From Tuctoria greenei (taxonomy: Eukaryota > Streptophyta > Magnoliopsida > Poales > Poaceae), in assembly GCA_036927565.1 (NCBI GenBank), contig JAYESD010000009.1, forward strand, positions 150,558,929 to 150,622,928: a DNA stretch of 64,000 nucleotides, given 5' to 3'. The position numbers and the translations under genes were made by a program. Under the pieces are notes generated by a model, which was given only the letters and a program-made list of their open reading frames with translations, was not told where the DNA came from and searched no databases. Position 1 is the stretch's first letter. Each line of letters opens with the position of its first letter. This document shows positions 44,563 to 56,238 of the stretch, piece after piece.

Positions 44563-45827
44563 TATCTTGTCTCCAGATGAATGAAATCCAAGTTTTTTGT
44601 GAATTTCATTTTTTGTCAACAACACCTTTGTCCCACTTGGCCCCCTGGTAGATGTACACAATTTGATTGTGAACATGTACCAAGAGGATGTAACAATTGT
44701 TGAAGACTTGCTTGCTTCGAACTTGTAGAGCGTAGGTCCGAAGTCTTCTATAGTTAAGGCCCTCTGAGGTTGTCGGAGCTTAGTGGCTCTGGCGTTGACC
44801 ATTGTCGGAGCTTAGTAGCTCCGACCACAGTCTTCATCAATGCGTAGAGCATCGACGATTATTCCTATGGGGTGTCAGAGCTTGGTAGCTTTGGCAGTGA
44901 CCTCTGCCAACACGCGGTGTGTCAACAACAGACCCCACTGTGGAGTCTTCCCACCATCTTTTGTTCACGTTGCCGGTTGGCCTCTGGCTTTACTGGAGCT
45001 GAGTAGCTCCAGCGACGCTTGCTATCAATGTTTGAAACATCGACTACAAGCCACCTAGAGGATGTCGGAGCTTTGGTAGCTCCGGCTTAATTCACCATCA
45101 TCATGAGATCTTTATTTTTCCTACACACTGAAGTCATGAAAAACAGTAAAATCCGTTTCCTATCTATAACTCAGTTGTGACTTATTATTCTCGTAAGAAA
45201 TTTCTAGGTCGAGCGCAATTCTTCATACAATCAAGTGCACTGAGTTGTTTTCTCCATGTCCAATCATTTTCAGGACCCGCCTTACTTCGGCCTGCCAGGG
45301 TGTAGGTAGAGTGGTGTACTTAGGGTGCAGGACCAGGCTAAATCGATAGCACACTCCGGACCTAGATTGGCTGGCGGCATTCAGGCGAGTGAGCCATTCA
45401 ACAACATGAAAACCTGAAGAAATTAACAATGCAACTCGAGTTGTACATGAATTGGTCGAGCTAAAAAATTCTTGAGAATCGCACAACCTTGTTATAGACA
45501 AGAAAGAGAAAAATAAAAAATATTAAGCCTGTACAAAGTAAATGCACGTGAAGTCTGTTTTCACACAATGATGTCTTTCATTATAGGTCCGGGGTACAGG
45601 GGAAACAAGTACACCCTTAGGGTACGGAACAAGGCTAAGTGTGTTTCGTTTCTTGTTTGACCCAAGGTAGCTAGCTACACTTTTAGTTCTGAGACTGTGG
45701 CAAGTGTTGCCTGAACTTTGCGGACCTTCCGGAGAAGGTCCGACTATTCTCTCGGAGGAGCTACCCGACTCTGTACAGTGACTCCATAACATACATCACA
45801 GGTAACTACATACTCACCTCCGTGATA
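44563..45827. other. G2 non-coding spacer between convergent genes
   Basis: No supported ORF. It lies between the 3' end of the plus-strand extra gene and the 3' end of minus-strand pol. It contains repeats of the GTCGGAGCTTAGTAGCTCCG type at about 44770-45090, the counterpart of the inverted repeats at 1646-1890 in G1. Confidence 0.65.
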
Positions 45828-48340
45828 TTAAGCGTAGAACTTACGGAGGTGCTCAATGTTCCAAGGATTAGGGAGAGGTGCCCATCCTTGGTTGCCAAGC
45901 GAACGCATCCGGGACGGGATACTTTGATCACTCGGAATTGTCCTTCCCAGCTGGGGGAGAGTTTGTTTAACCCTTCTCTGGATTGTATTCTCCGTAGCAC
46001 CAGATCACCTTCCTTCGAGCTGTCGGCTGTGAACATGCCTTTGGTGATAACGCCGAAGAGCTTGGAGGTATCGGGCATTCCGAACAGCTGCTCGACACCT
46101 TCCCTCTTCAAGGAGGTCAAGGTCTTCATGCCGGAGCTGGTCCTGTGTGGCATCGTCGAAGGTCCAGACCCGGAGCGACCCCAAGGTGATTTCCGGAGGA
46201 AGGACTGCTTCAGCTTTGTACACCAAAAAGAAGGGTGTCTCTCCAGTTGACTGATTTGGAGTTGTCCTGTTGGCCCATAGAGTGGATGGTAGCTCTTCGA
46301 ACCAGTTGGCTCCATGTTTTTTCAGGCGCTCATATGTGCACGTCTTGAGTCCTTTTAGGATTTCTGCATTTGCTCTCTTGGCTTGGCCATTGCTTGCTGG
46401 GTGAGCTACGGAAGCGTAACTGACTTGGATGCCGAGGTCTTCGCAATATCCTTGGAATGCAGAGCTTGTGAACTAGGTCCCATTGTCAGTTATGATTTTG
46501 TTTGGGACTCCAAATCTGCATACGATGGACTGCAAGAAGTTGATGGCTGATGGCTTGTTTATTGTCACAACTGGAGTTGCTTCTGGCCAGTTGGTGAATT
46601 TGTCAATGGCAACGTACATGAACTTTTAGCCTCCGATGGCTCTTGGGAAAGATCCCAAGATATCCATCCCCCACACAGCGAAAGGCCATGTAGGAGGTAT
46701 CATATGTAGAGGCTGAGCCAGTGTGTGAATTTGTTTCGCATGGAACTGGCATGCTTCACATTTCTTCACCAACTCAGTTGCATCCTGGAGCGCTGTAGGC
46801 CAGTAAAAGCCATGCCGGAATGCTTTACCGACCAGCGTGCGCGAAGACGCGTGGTTCTCACACTCGCCTCCATGGATTTCTGCGAGGAGTTCGCATCCTT
46901 CTTCCCTTGTAATGCACCGCATTAGGACGCCATTGGCACCGCGCTGGTAGAGATCCCCTTCTACCAGCGTGTATCTTTTAGCCAATCTAACTATCTGTTC
47001 AGTAGATACATTATCTTCGGGAAGGAAGTTGTCTTTCAAGTAGCTCCGAATCTCCGAGATCCATGCATCGGAGCTATCTTGAGCATTTGAGTCTTGCGTG
47101 CTGGGTTGCTTGGAGCTTCCTGCAGCACCTACGACCCTTGATGGACGCCATGGTAACAGGGCCATCGGGACCGCCAACTTCGAGGTGCTGGTCTCGCCCC
47201 CTTCGCTCAGTTCGGCAGGCTGAGCTGTAGGTTTAGACAACCTCTGGACGAAGGTTCCGTCGGGAGCCGGAGCCCCGGTTGAAGCTTTCCTCGAGAGTTC
47301 GTCAGCTTCAGCGTTGTTGAGATGTTGGACATATCAAAGATCCAGGACGTCGAAGTCTTTCTGAAGCTTCTGGACCTCAAGTAGGTATGCAGCTAGTTGA
47401 GGGTTGTTGCAGCAACATTCACCTTTGACTTGTTTTACAACAAGTTGTGAATCACCCTTTACCAACAGCTGCTTGACACCATACGATAGTGCCACCTTGA
47501 GTCCATAAATCAGTGCTTCATAATCCGCCATGTTGTTGGTCGCCTTGAAGTCAAGGTGCACCATGTATTTAACCTTCTCTCCGGTCGGAGCGAGAAGAAG
47601 GACTCCAGCTTCGGACCCTTGCTTGTGCACAGAGCTGTCGAAGTAGAGAGTGCAGTGAGGCTAAGTGAAGACCGAAACCTTGGGTTCCGTTTTCTGCTCA
47701 CTGGGGCCCCAAGGATTTGATGGAGAGGGGGTCCATTCTGCCACGAAGTCCGCCAATTCTTGACTCTTGATCGCTTGTCTTGGGATGAATTCAAGGTCGA
47801 ATTCAGCTAATCCGTTGCCCACTTTGCAATGTTCCCAATGGAGTTGGGGTTACACAAGATTGCACGTAGTGGATAAGATGTTACCACTGAAATCTTGTGA
47901 GCTTCGAAGTAGTGTCCGAGCTTCCTAGAGGCAATAAGAACTGCGTAGAGCAACTTATGCACCTCAAGGTACCGAGTCTTGGCGTCATGGAGTACTTCGC
48001 TAATGAAGTGCACTGGGCTTTGGACCGTCCGGACCCCCCCAAAGGGGCTCGGAGCTTCCTCCTCATCTACTCGGACCCTACCGGAGGGGTCTGGACCTTG
48101 TTCGGGGACCTCTGGGTTCCGGTTGGAGGAACTCGGAGCTTCTTCTGAAGTGACCCGGACCTTCCCAGAGGGATACAGATCTTGTTTGTTCAGTAATAGT
48201 GACTCCTTCATTTAAAGGAGATGGATCCTTCGGCATCTCGCCTTGAGGATCAGGGCCTGGGAGCTGGGACCCAGACTCGACTTCAGGTAGCTCCGGACCC
48301 TCCCGAAGGGGTCCAGATTCCTGAAGTGTAGATGGTTCTG
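45828..48340 (-). pseudogene. G2 pol remnant: RNase H, second RNase H, integrase (broken)
   Basis: Domains on the minus strand: RT-linked RNase H (TRYLEVHKLLYAVLIASRKL, about 48000-47830); a second RNase H-like domain (NMADYEALIYGLKVAL, about 47540-47340), typical of Tat elements; integrase zinc finger (HGGECENHASSR...CEACQFH, about 46900-46730); integrase core (VWGMDILGSFPRAIGG, about 46640) and C-terminus. Damage: frameshifts between the domains, a stop after AIGG, a stop in TDNGT, and the catalytic Glu replaced by Lys (GQAKRAN where G1 has GQAERAN). Gag, protease and nearly all RT are absent. Confidence 0.85.
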
Positions 48341-48439
48341 ATCTTCCCATTACCTAGAATAGATCAGATAGTGGATTCCACCTCTACGTGTGAATTACTG
48401 TGTTTCCTAGACGCATATTCTAGGTACCATCAAACCAAC
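48332..48439 (+). pseudogene. Inverted scrap of Ty3 reverse transcriptase
   Basis: On the plus strand this reads PLPRIDQIVDSTSTCELL, then FLDAYSRYHQTN, the Ty3 RT region around catalytic motif A (usually FLDAYSGYHQI). It lies between the minus-strand RNase H of G2 and the G2 5' LTR and is in the wrong orientation for G2. It runs directly into the LTR at 48440. It is best read as a deletion with inversion that removed the 5' half of G2. Confidence 0.75.
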
Positions 48440-48555
48440 TGTCGGAGTGTTTTTCCGGCAATTCTCCCAATACTACCGTTGGTAGCTCGCGGAGTTTATA
48501 GTTCGATATTGGGTGCGCAGAGACTCAAAATACGATGGCAAATTGACACAAGGAT
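48440..48555 (-). repeat. 5' LTR of G2, first part (up to the C2 insertion)
   Basis: TGTCGGAGTGTTTTTCCGGC onward matches 29338 onward, with about 20 extra bases near 48484. It stops at AGGAT, where C2 begins. The rest lies at 58079-58848. Confidence 0.87.
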
Positions 48556-49610
48556 TGTAAGACCTATGTGTGCCGAATACATTGGCTTGTAGGGAATACA
48601 CTTGGCTTTGATGATAAAAGTTTTAAATATCACCAAAACACCTTTTTATCAAGGTCCGACTCTAGCTCTGAGCTACAGCAAGGTCCGACGGTAGGTCCGG
48701 CTTGTTTTGGGTAGCTCCGGCTACGTTAGATGCTAGGTTCGGCTTCTTGGTAAGGTCCGACTAGCTTTGGTTAGCTCCGGTGAGCTTTATCTTTAGCTCC
48801 GGCATATATTTGATAGCTCCGACATATATTTGATAGCTCCGGAATGCTTTTGCTAAGCTCCGACGTACTTTGTCTAGCTCCAGTTTTGGATCTACTAGTT
48901 TTGGTAAGCTCCGGCAGGTGCTTCATTGTACTAGTTTTGGTAAGCTCCGGCGCTAGGTTTTACTAGCTTTTGTTAGCTCCGGGTCAAGCTCCGGGTTGCT
49001 CTGGCAAGGTCTGGAACTTGACCGCAGTGCTTCTGCTTTTCATTTGCAATGTTTCGTACTTGCTTTACATGATTGGAAAGATTGCTTAGTATTCATTTGC
49101 TAAGTTTTTGGTGCATTTTGGATGATATGGATGATATCGTGTTACTATGGTTTTGCAACATGCTTATGTGAGGTTCTCACGTAAGGTGTTGTGTTTGGAA
49201 CTAACTTGAGTCAAGTCGAGGACTTGGGCTCGTATGGATTGTTTGTTTGTTCATGTGCAGGTGTTGCTTGAGTTCAAGTCATGGCTGGTGACGGGATCCA
49301 TTGGACTAGTCTCAGGAGGAGATGAGGTTCCAACAACCAAGTTCAGGAGGAACTGTGGTTGAGCGGGTCAGGAGGTCGCACAGGATGATTGAATCAAGGG
49401 CAGTGCATATGAAGGTCAAAGGAAGGTGTTCGCACGTGTGCATGAGGTGCATTACATGGCAATATGCTTCTAGAGACGGATTATGGAAGGGAGATCTGAT
49501 CGGAAGGATCGGATCGTATCGGTTGAAGACTTTGGCAGCTAGCTGAGTCGGTTATGGCTCGGTATGGAAATATTGAGTTGGTAGCTTTTCACGTGTTCTT
49601 CGATCCTACT
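48556..49610 (+). repeat. 5' LTR of C2 (1055 bp, lacks 780 bp of promoter region)
   Basis: Collinear with the 3' LTR until GAGTTGGT (about 49580), then it jumps to TGGTAGCTTTTC, which in the 3' LTR lies 780 bp further on. The deletion ends sit in a TGGT direct repeat (57262-57265 and 58042-58045). The missing part holds the TATA box. The LTR ends CCTACT; the 3' LTR ends CCTACA. It contains about 18 AGCTCCGG/GGTCCGG-type words at 48650-49020. Confidence 0.88.
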
Positions 49611-49612
49611 AT

Positions 49613-49625
49613 TGGTATCAGAGCC
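49613..49625 (+). promoter_or_regulatory. Primer binding site of C2
   Basis: TGGTATCAGAGCC, a perfect match to the usual initiator tRNA-Met site, two bases after the LTR. Confidence 0.92.
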
Positions 49626-49672
49626 ACGGTGCTCTAATCTTTGTGATTTGCACGTGTTTTTGACTAATCATC

Positions 49673-52060
49673 ATGGAGAAGTACTCCGCCAAACCTTGTG
49701 TGTTTGCTGGTATTGATTTTCAGGTTTGGAAGGCACGCATGGAGGCTTTTATCCAGGCACAAGGCTTTGCAATATGGGAGAAGGTGTACAAGCCTTATAA
49801 AGTACCACCTAATGATCAAGTCACGGCCACAAACCTAAGGGACGTCGACAACAACAACAAAGCCCGAAACTTGATCATCCAAGGACTCACTCAAAGCGAC
49901 TTTGATCGTGTCGCACACCTCCGGTCAGCATACGATGTTTGGAGAGCTCTCTGTGATTACCATGAAGGCTCCAACACAATCAAGGAGGTAAAACAAGATA
50001 TGTTCAAAAAGGAATATATGCGTTTTGAGATGCAACCCGGTGATTCTATCGATGACCTCTTTGCTCGTTTCAATAAAATTCTCAGCAACTTGCGTAGCGT
50101 GAATGTTAATTTTTCAGATGCTGAAAATGCTAGACAACTCTTTAGTGCATTAGACATGTCAATTTGGGAGATGAAAGTAACGTCTATATGTGAATCAACT
50201 GTCATGAGTTCTCTTACATTAGATGTACTCTATTCTAAACTAAAAACTCATGAAATTGACATCCTAGCACGTAAGAACCCAAACAAGTCTATTGCATTTG
50301 TCTCACAACGTGATATGTCTAGCTCCTGCCAATCATCATCCTGCAATACTCTTGCTCTGTTGTCCTCACTAACCATGGAGCAGATCGAAGAATTTCCAGA
50401 AGAGGAGTTGGCACTCATCTCAACTAGATTCTCAAAAGCTTTGCAAAATGTGAGAACTAGAAGGAGAGGAAGCTCCGGACCTCAATGTTGTTTTGAATGT
50501 GGTAAAACAGGACACTTTCGTACAAAATGCCCTAACCTTTCAGGTCCGACCACCCGGGAAGAAAAACAAAGCAAGGTCCGGACCTCCTCTGGAAATTCCA
50601 ACAAGAAAAAGAAGGGTACCATAGGATGCAAGATGATCAACGGCTTCATCACCGCGCTTCAAGAGCTCAGTTCAAGTGACATTGACTTTGAAAGTGATGA
50701 AGAAAATGATGACCTGGTCAACATATGCTTCATGGCGGGCAAAGCAAGATCAAGATCAAGTCAGGAGGAAGCAGAACACAATAGTGACGATGATGAGGTA
50801 TGTTCTACCTGCAATGAAATGTGTGATGCTATTTCTCGTGCAACTATTATTGTCAAGAAAAAGGACAAAAAGCTTAGGGATAATGCTGCTAAAATTGAAT
50901 CACTAGAATCTGAAATTAACCGTTTAAAAACCTTGATTCCTAGTGATGATGCATGTCCCTCATGTGACTTAATATATGAACAATTGTCCTCCCTAAGAAG
51001 TGCACATTCCTCCACTCTAGACAGACTTGATGAAGAAATTGAAAAGAACAAAAAGCTTGCTGCACTTAGTGATAAAAACTTAAAAGATGCTTCTTGTTCT
51101 ACAGATGATTTGCATTGTTCTGCATGTGAAAATCTTGATAAGAAACTAAAAGATGCAATGAATGAAATTTCCATTCTGAACAATGTTTTATGATCTCATG
51201 AAGTTAAAAATTGTTCCAATTGCAAACTAAAAGGAAAAACTTAATGTGCAAACTGCCTAGACTTGTCCAAGAAACTTGATGACATGAATAGGACACTAGG
51301 TCGGTTTTGTAATGGGAATAAGAATCTAAACTTGCTGCTGAATTCTTCCAAGTCTTGCAAAGATAAAACTGGTTTAGGTTTTGATTCTCTTGTTCATGCT
51401 AAGGCACATCCACCTAAAATTATAAAGTCATTAGGAAGTGGTTTGATTCAAACAGTTCCTAAACAAAAAGAAGTGGTTTTCAAATCTGCAGGAGTGTTGC
51501 CTCATTCAGTTTCAAATAAAAATATTGCTTGCTCATCTAGACATGAACACAAAGTTAAATTTCATTGTACCTTCTGTGGTAGAGATGGTCATGTCATAGA
51601 TTTTTGTTATAGACTAGCTAAACAACAGAAAAAGGAAAGAAAAATTGCTAGATCTTATAACTTTCATGCAATTAGAAAAACACAACCTGCCTTAGTGAGT
51701 CAGAAATTTGAAAATGCAGCTTCCGGACCTTCTGGTAAGAAATCTGCAAAAGCAGCTCCGGTAGTTCTGATAGCTCCGAGATCTCCCGGATCTTCTGTTG
51801 TTCCCTCCGGAGCTTCAGTTTTTGCCTCCGAACCTTTTGCTTTTACCTCCGGAGCTACTGGTTTTCACTCTAAACAAGTAACAACTTCTAAATCAACTGT
51901 TAAAAATAGAAAAGCTCAAACTTCGACTCATAAACCTACTGTTTTGTCTCAGCTTTCGCTTGTTTTTCATGCTGCACGTCGCGTGACTCAGTACTGGATT
52001 CCTAAATGCCTTTTGACTAACCCCAGTATTGAGTCATCGACGTATTGTGCTTCTATGTAG
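49673..52060 (+). pseudogene. C2 gag (with stops)
   Basis: Start MEKYSAKPCVFAGIDFQVWK at 49673, shortly after the PBS. The UBN2-type gag core spans residues about 30-190. A CCHC knuckle CCFECGKTGHFRTKC lies at about residue 270. Acidic and coiled-coil stretches follow (AAKIESLESEINRLKTLI; LDRLDEEIEKNKKLAALS). The ORF stops at TGA 51191-51193, with another stop near 51243. The frame then continues from 51263 to TAG 52058-52060, with a second knuckle CTFCGRDGHVIDFC at about 51570. In an intact relative gag and pol would probably form one long ORF. Several AGCTCCGG-type words lie inside the coding sequence. Confidence 0.85.
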
Positions 52061-55000
52061 GTTACACATTTAAGGAAGGAGAACATTTGGATTGTGGATT
52101 CAGGTTGCTCACGCCACATGACCGGTAACAAAGATTGGTTCTCCTCCCTCTCTTTTGTGTCACGTGTAGAAAATATTACTTTTGCCGATAATTCTTCAAC
52201 TCCTATAATTGCTAAGGGTTCGGTTAAAGTAAATGATCACTACACTTTGAAAAATGTGGCACTTGTAAAAAATTTGAAATACAACTTGCTTTCTGTTGCA
52301 CAATTGCTAGATAAAAATCTAGAAATTATTTTCAATAAAAACTGCTGCAAAGTTGTAGATTCAAATAGTGAGCTTATTTTTAACATGTCTCGGTTTGGAA
52401 GAGTTTTTAAAGCTGATTTTGATATGTCTTCCACTAAGCATAGGTGTCTAGTTGCCAATGATTCAAAGGACTTATATTTTTGGCATCGTAGACTTGGTCA
52501 CATAGGCTTTGATCACCTAACGCGTGTTAGTGCTCTTGATCGCATACGTGGGCTGCCTAAGCTTAAAGGGGACAAAGAAATTGTGTGCTCTTCTTGTAGA
52601 CATGCTAAGATGGTTGCAGGTTCACATACTCCTCTCACAATGATCATGACAACTGAACCATGTCAACTTTTGCATCTTGACACCGTAGGACCTTCACGTG
52701 TTCAATCCTTCGGAGGTAAATGGTATGTTCTTGTTATTGTTGATGATTATTCTAGATACTCTTGGGTTTACTTTATGGCGTCTAAGAATGAAGCTTTTAG
52801 TCACTTTAGGACTTTATTTCTTAGATTATCAATTGATCACCCAGGATCTTTAAAGGCATTTAGAAGTGATAATGGAACTGAATTTAAAAATCAATCCTTC
52901 GATCACTTTTGTGCTGAAAATGGAATAGATCATCAATTCTCTTCACCATATGTACCTCAACAAAACGGTGTTGTAGAAAGAAAGAACAGAACCTTAGTTG
53001 AGATGGCTAGGACTATGCTTGATGAATATCAAACTCCTAGGAAATTTTGGGCTGATGCGTTAGCAACCGCTTGTTATGTCTCAAATCGTGTTTTCTTGTG
53101 TGCTAAGCTAGGTAAAACACCATATGAGCTTCGGTTTGGACATAGGCCTAGTGTTACACACTTTCGGGTCTTTGGTTGCAAATGCTTTGTTAAGAAACAT
53201 GGTAACCTTGATAAATTTGAACCTAGATCCATTGATGGCATGTTTCTTGGTTATCCATCTCATACTAGAGGCTACCGTGTGCTTTTACTTGACACTAACA
53301 AAATTTTGGAGACTTGTGAAGTGTCTTTTGATGAAGCTAGCCCAGGTACAAGCTCCGGTGTAGCAGGACCAGATCCGTATCCTCAGGGGGAGGGTATTTT
53401 CAAAGATGATGAAGAGCCGGTGATACTGCCTGGTAGTTCCGAAGCTGACACGTATCCAGCTCCGGACATTGAACAAGCTCCGGCTATCACCTCTGCTGGT
53501 CCTGATCGTCCACAAGTCACAAGCTCATCAATCTACGATGAACCTAATGAAGAAGAAGCTTGTGATACATCTGTTCCCCTACATTTTTACAAAGATCATC
53601 CCCCACAACAGATGATTGGAAGCTTGCACGAACGAGTCACACGGTCCAGGTTTTGCGATCCAAACTCTCATGCTCATTCTGCTTTTGTTGCTTCTTTTGA
53701 ACCCAAAGATATATCACACGCACTCACTAATGAATCTTGGATTAGTGCCATGCAAGAAGAGTTAGAAAATTTTGAAAGAAATAATGTTTGGAAACTTGTA
53801 CCTCCACCTCAAGGTCACACTTTAATTGGAACTAAATGGGTATATAAAAATAAACAAAGTGAGGATGGGGTTGTGGTTAGGAATAAGGCTAGGTTGGTTG
53901 CTCAAGGTTTCACTCAAGTTGAAGGTCTAGATTTTGATGAAACTTTTGCTCCTGTCGCTAGATTAGAAGCCATAAGAATTTTGTTAGCTTTTGCAGCATC
54001 TAAAGGTTTTAAGCTATTTCAAATGGATGTTAAAAGTGCTTTTCTTAATGGCTACATAGATGAGGAGGTTTATGTCAAACAACCACCAGGTTTTGAAAAT
54101 CCAGATTTTCCTAATCATGTTTACAAACCGTCCAAAGCCTTATATGGTCTCAAACAAGCCCCTAGAGCATGGTATGATAGGTTAAAAACATTCTTACTTG
54201 AAAAGGGGTTTACCATGGGCAAGGTTGATAAAACTCTTTTTGTGCTTAAGCATGGCAATGACTCATTATTCGTTCAAGTGTATGTGGATGATATTATCTT
54301 TGGTTGTGCTTCTCATGATCTTGTGTCCAAGTTCTCAGCAATGATGAGTTCCGAATTTGAAATGAGTATGATGGGTGAACTCACTTACTTTTTGGGACTG
54401 CAAATCAAACAAACCAAGGAGGGTACCTTTGTGCATCAAACGAAGTATACCAAAGACCTCCTAAGGCACTTCAACATGGACAAAAGCAAGCCTCTTCGGA
54501 CACCAACGGGAACAGCAACAACACTTGAACTTGATGAAGATGGTGAATCCGTGTATCAAAAAGAATATAGAAGCATGATCGGATCACTTTTGTACCTCAC
54601 GGCATCAAGACCGGACATACAATTCAGCGTATGTCTTTGTGCATGGTTTCAAGCTTCCCCACGTGTTTCACATCGTCAAGCCGTTAAAAGGATTCTCAGG
54701 TATTTACATGGAACTCAAGAATTTGGCATTTTTCTTCCTTCTTCCTCAACCGTTACTTTGAAAGCTTTTTCGGATGCTGATTTTGGGGGTTGTAGGATTG
54801 ATAGGAAAAGTACTTCCGGTGCTTGTCATTTTCTTGGTAATTCTCTTGTTGCTTGGTCCTCTAGAAAACAAAATTCAGTTGCACAATCCACAGCCGAATC
54901 TGAATATGTAGCTGCTGCTAGTGCTTGCTCACAAATTCTTTGGATTGTTCAAACACTTAAGGACTACGGGGTTGAACTAGATAGTGTTCCATTGTTCTGT

Positions 55001-55233
55001 GATAACACTAGTGCCATTTGCATTGCCAAAACCCCGTGCAACATTCTAGAACTAAGCACATTGACATTAGGTATCACTTTCTCCGAGATAACGTTGAAAA
55101 AGGAAACATTGTGCTTCACCATGTAGACATCGAACAACAATTGGCTGACATTTTTACAAAACCTTTGGATTTCACTCGCTTTTGTTACATTCGTAGTGAA
55201 ATAGGGGTTATGCATCCTCATGGCTTAAATTGA
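52061..55233 (+). pseudogene. C2 pol: protease, integrase, RT, RNase H (one frameshift)
   Basis: Protease IVDSGCSRHMTG at about 52095; GAG-pre-integrase zinc finger WHRRLGHIGFDH...C..C at about 52480-52610; integrase core with Asp in LLHLDTVGP (about 52677), Asp in RSDNGTEF (about 52867) and Glu in VVERKNRTL (about 52975), so the DDE triad is complete. RT: NKARLVAQGFTQVEG, DVKSAFLNG and catalytic YVDDIIFG (about 54282). RNase H: SDADFGGC, STAESEYVAA. A one-base deletion near 55030 (AAAACCCC) shifts the frame. The true end, ADIFTKPLDFTRFC...HPHGLN, lies in the next frame and stops at 55233. Apart from that and the stop before the protease, pol is intact. Confidence 0.92.
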
Positions 55234-56238
55234 GGGGGAGTTTTTGAAACTTGGGAAGTCTATGTGTGAATCTGAAATTAAAATAATATGAGCATAGTAT
55301 TTCATACATATATGACTTTGTGATTTCTTTTACATGCTGAAAGTTCTTACTATATTACTCGTGTTATACATTTTGTAGTTTTTGCCATGTCTAGTAATTG
55401 GAATAATTACTTACACTAAATCTGGTCATGGTCGAACTTTCTTGCTGTTTTGAACTTGTTGCATGCTCACAAGTGCTTTTAACCATTAAGAATTAATCAA
55501 GTAATCAACTCACATGTTGAGTTTTTATGAACAAATATAAATTGAGAAAAGATCAACAGAATATGCATACATCGCACTTCTTCTTTTGAGATGGCTTGTC
55601 ATTGCACTTAGATATGAACTTGGAAGAAGTTGTGTATGACTAAAACCATGTCCTTAAGCTTCTGATTGTCAAATGACATAGGCTTGGCTTGGTTGGTTAG
55701 AATAAGGCAGATGTGCATATAATCTCTTGCAAATATCATATGATCTAAATTTATGCTTTAAAAAAATGCAGCAACTAGTGTCATGCTTTCAGGTTTTTAA
55801 ATAGTTAAGTTTGTGAGATCATGACTTGCTTAAATTGAAAAATTACATTTGATCTCTAGCATGGCTTACACTACCTTATGTATTCTATTGATGTGATAAT
55901 GCAAGGTACTTGATAGTATGACTTGGATGAGCTTTTTTTATATGTATATGTTATAATATGCTCATAACAACTAAAGAGGGAGAGATAATTTGTTTATATG
56001 CTCATGACTTGCTGAATACATTGTCAAAGGGGGAGAGATAAGCATGAAGAGAAAGAGAATATGGGTATAAGGAGAGATAATAAAGGGGGAGAGATTTTCA
56101 TGGGGGAGAGATTTTCATTTTCTTCTCTTTTTACTTTTGATTTACAAAGGGGGAGAAATTGCTTTCAAAACTTTTATGTGAATAAGCCAATGTTCGGATT
56201 TTAAATGGTGTTGCCAATGCATTCATCAAGGGGGAGAT
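55234..56238 (+). other. C2 3' untranslated region with an array of PPT-like tracts
   Basis: AT-rich, no ORF. From about 55975 to 56238 it contains six purine tracts of the form AAAGGGGGAGAGAT (near 55975, 56027, 56084, 56103, 56147 and 56228). The last, AAGGGGGAGAT, directly precedes the LTR and is the functional PPT by position. Multiple PPTs are a known Sirevirus feature. Confidence 0.75.

Noticed and set aside
48650..49020. Regularly recurring AGCTCCGG words resembling short direct repeats of a CRISPR array
   Set aside because: The units are too short, spacers vary from a few bases to about 30, and the context is a plant retrotransposon LTR.
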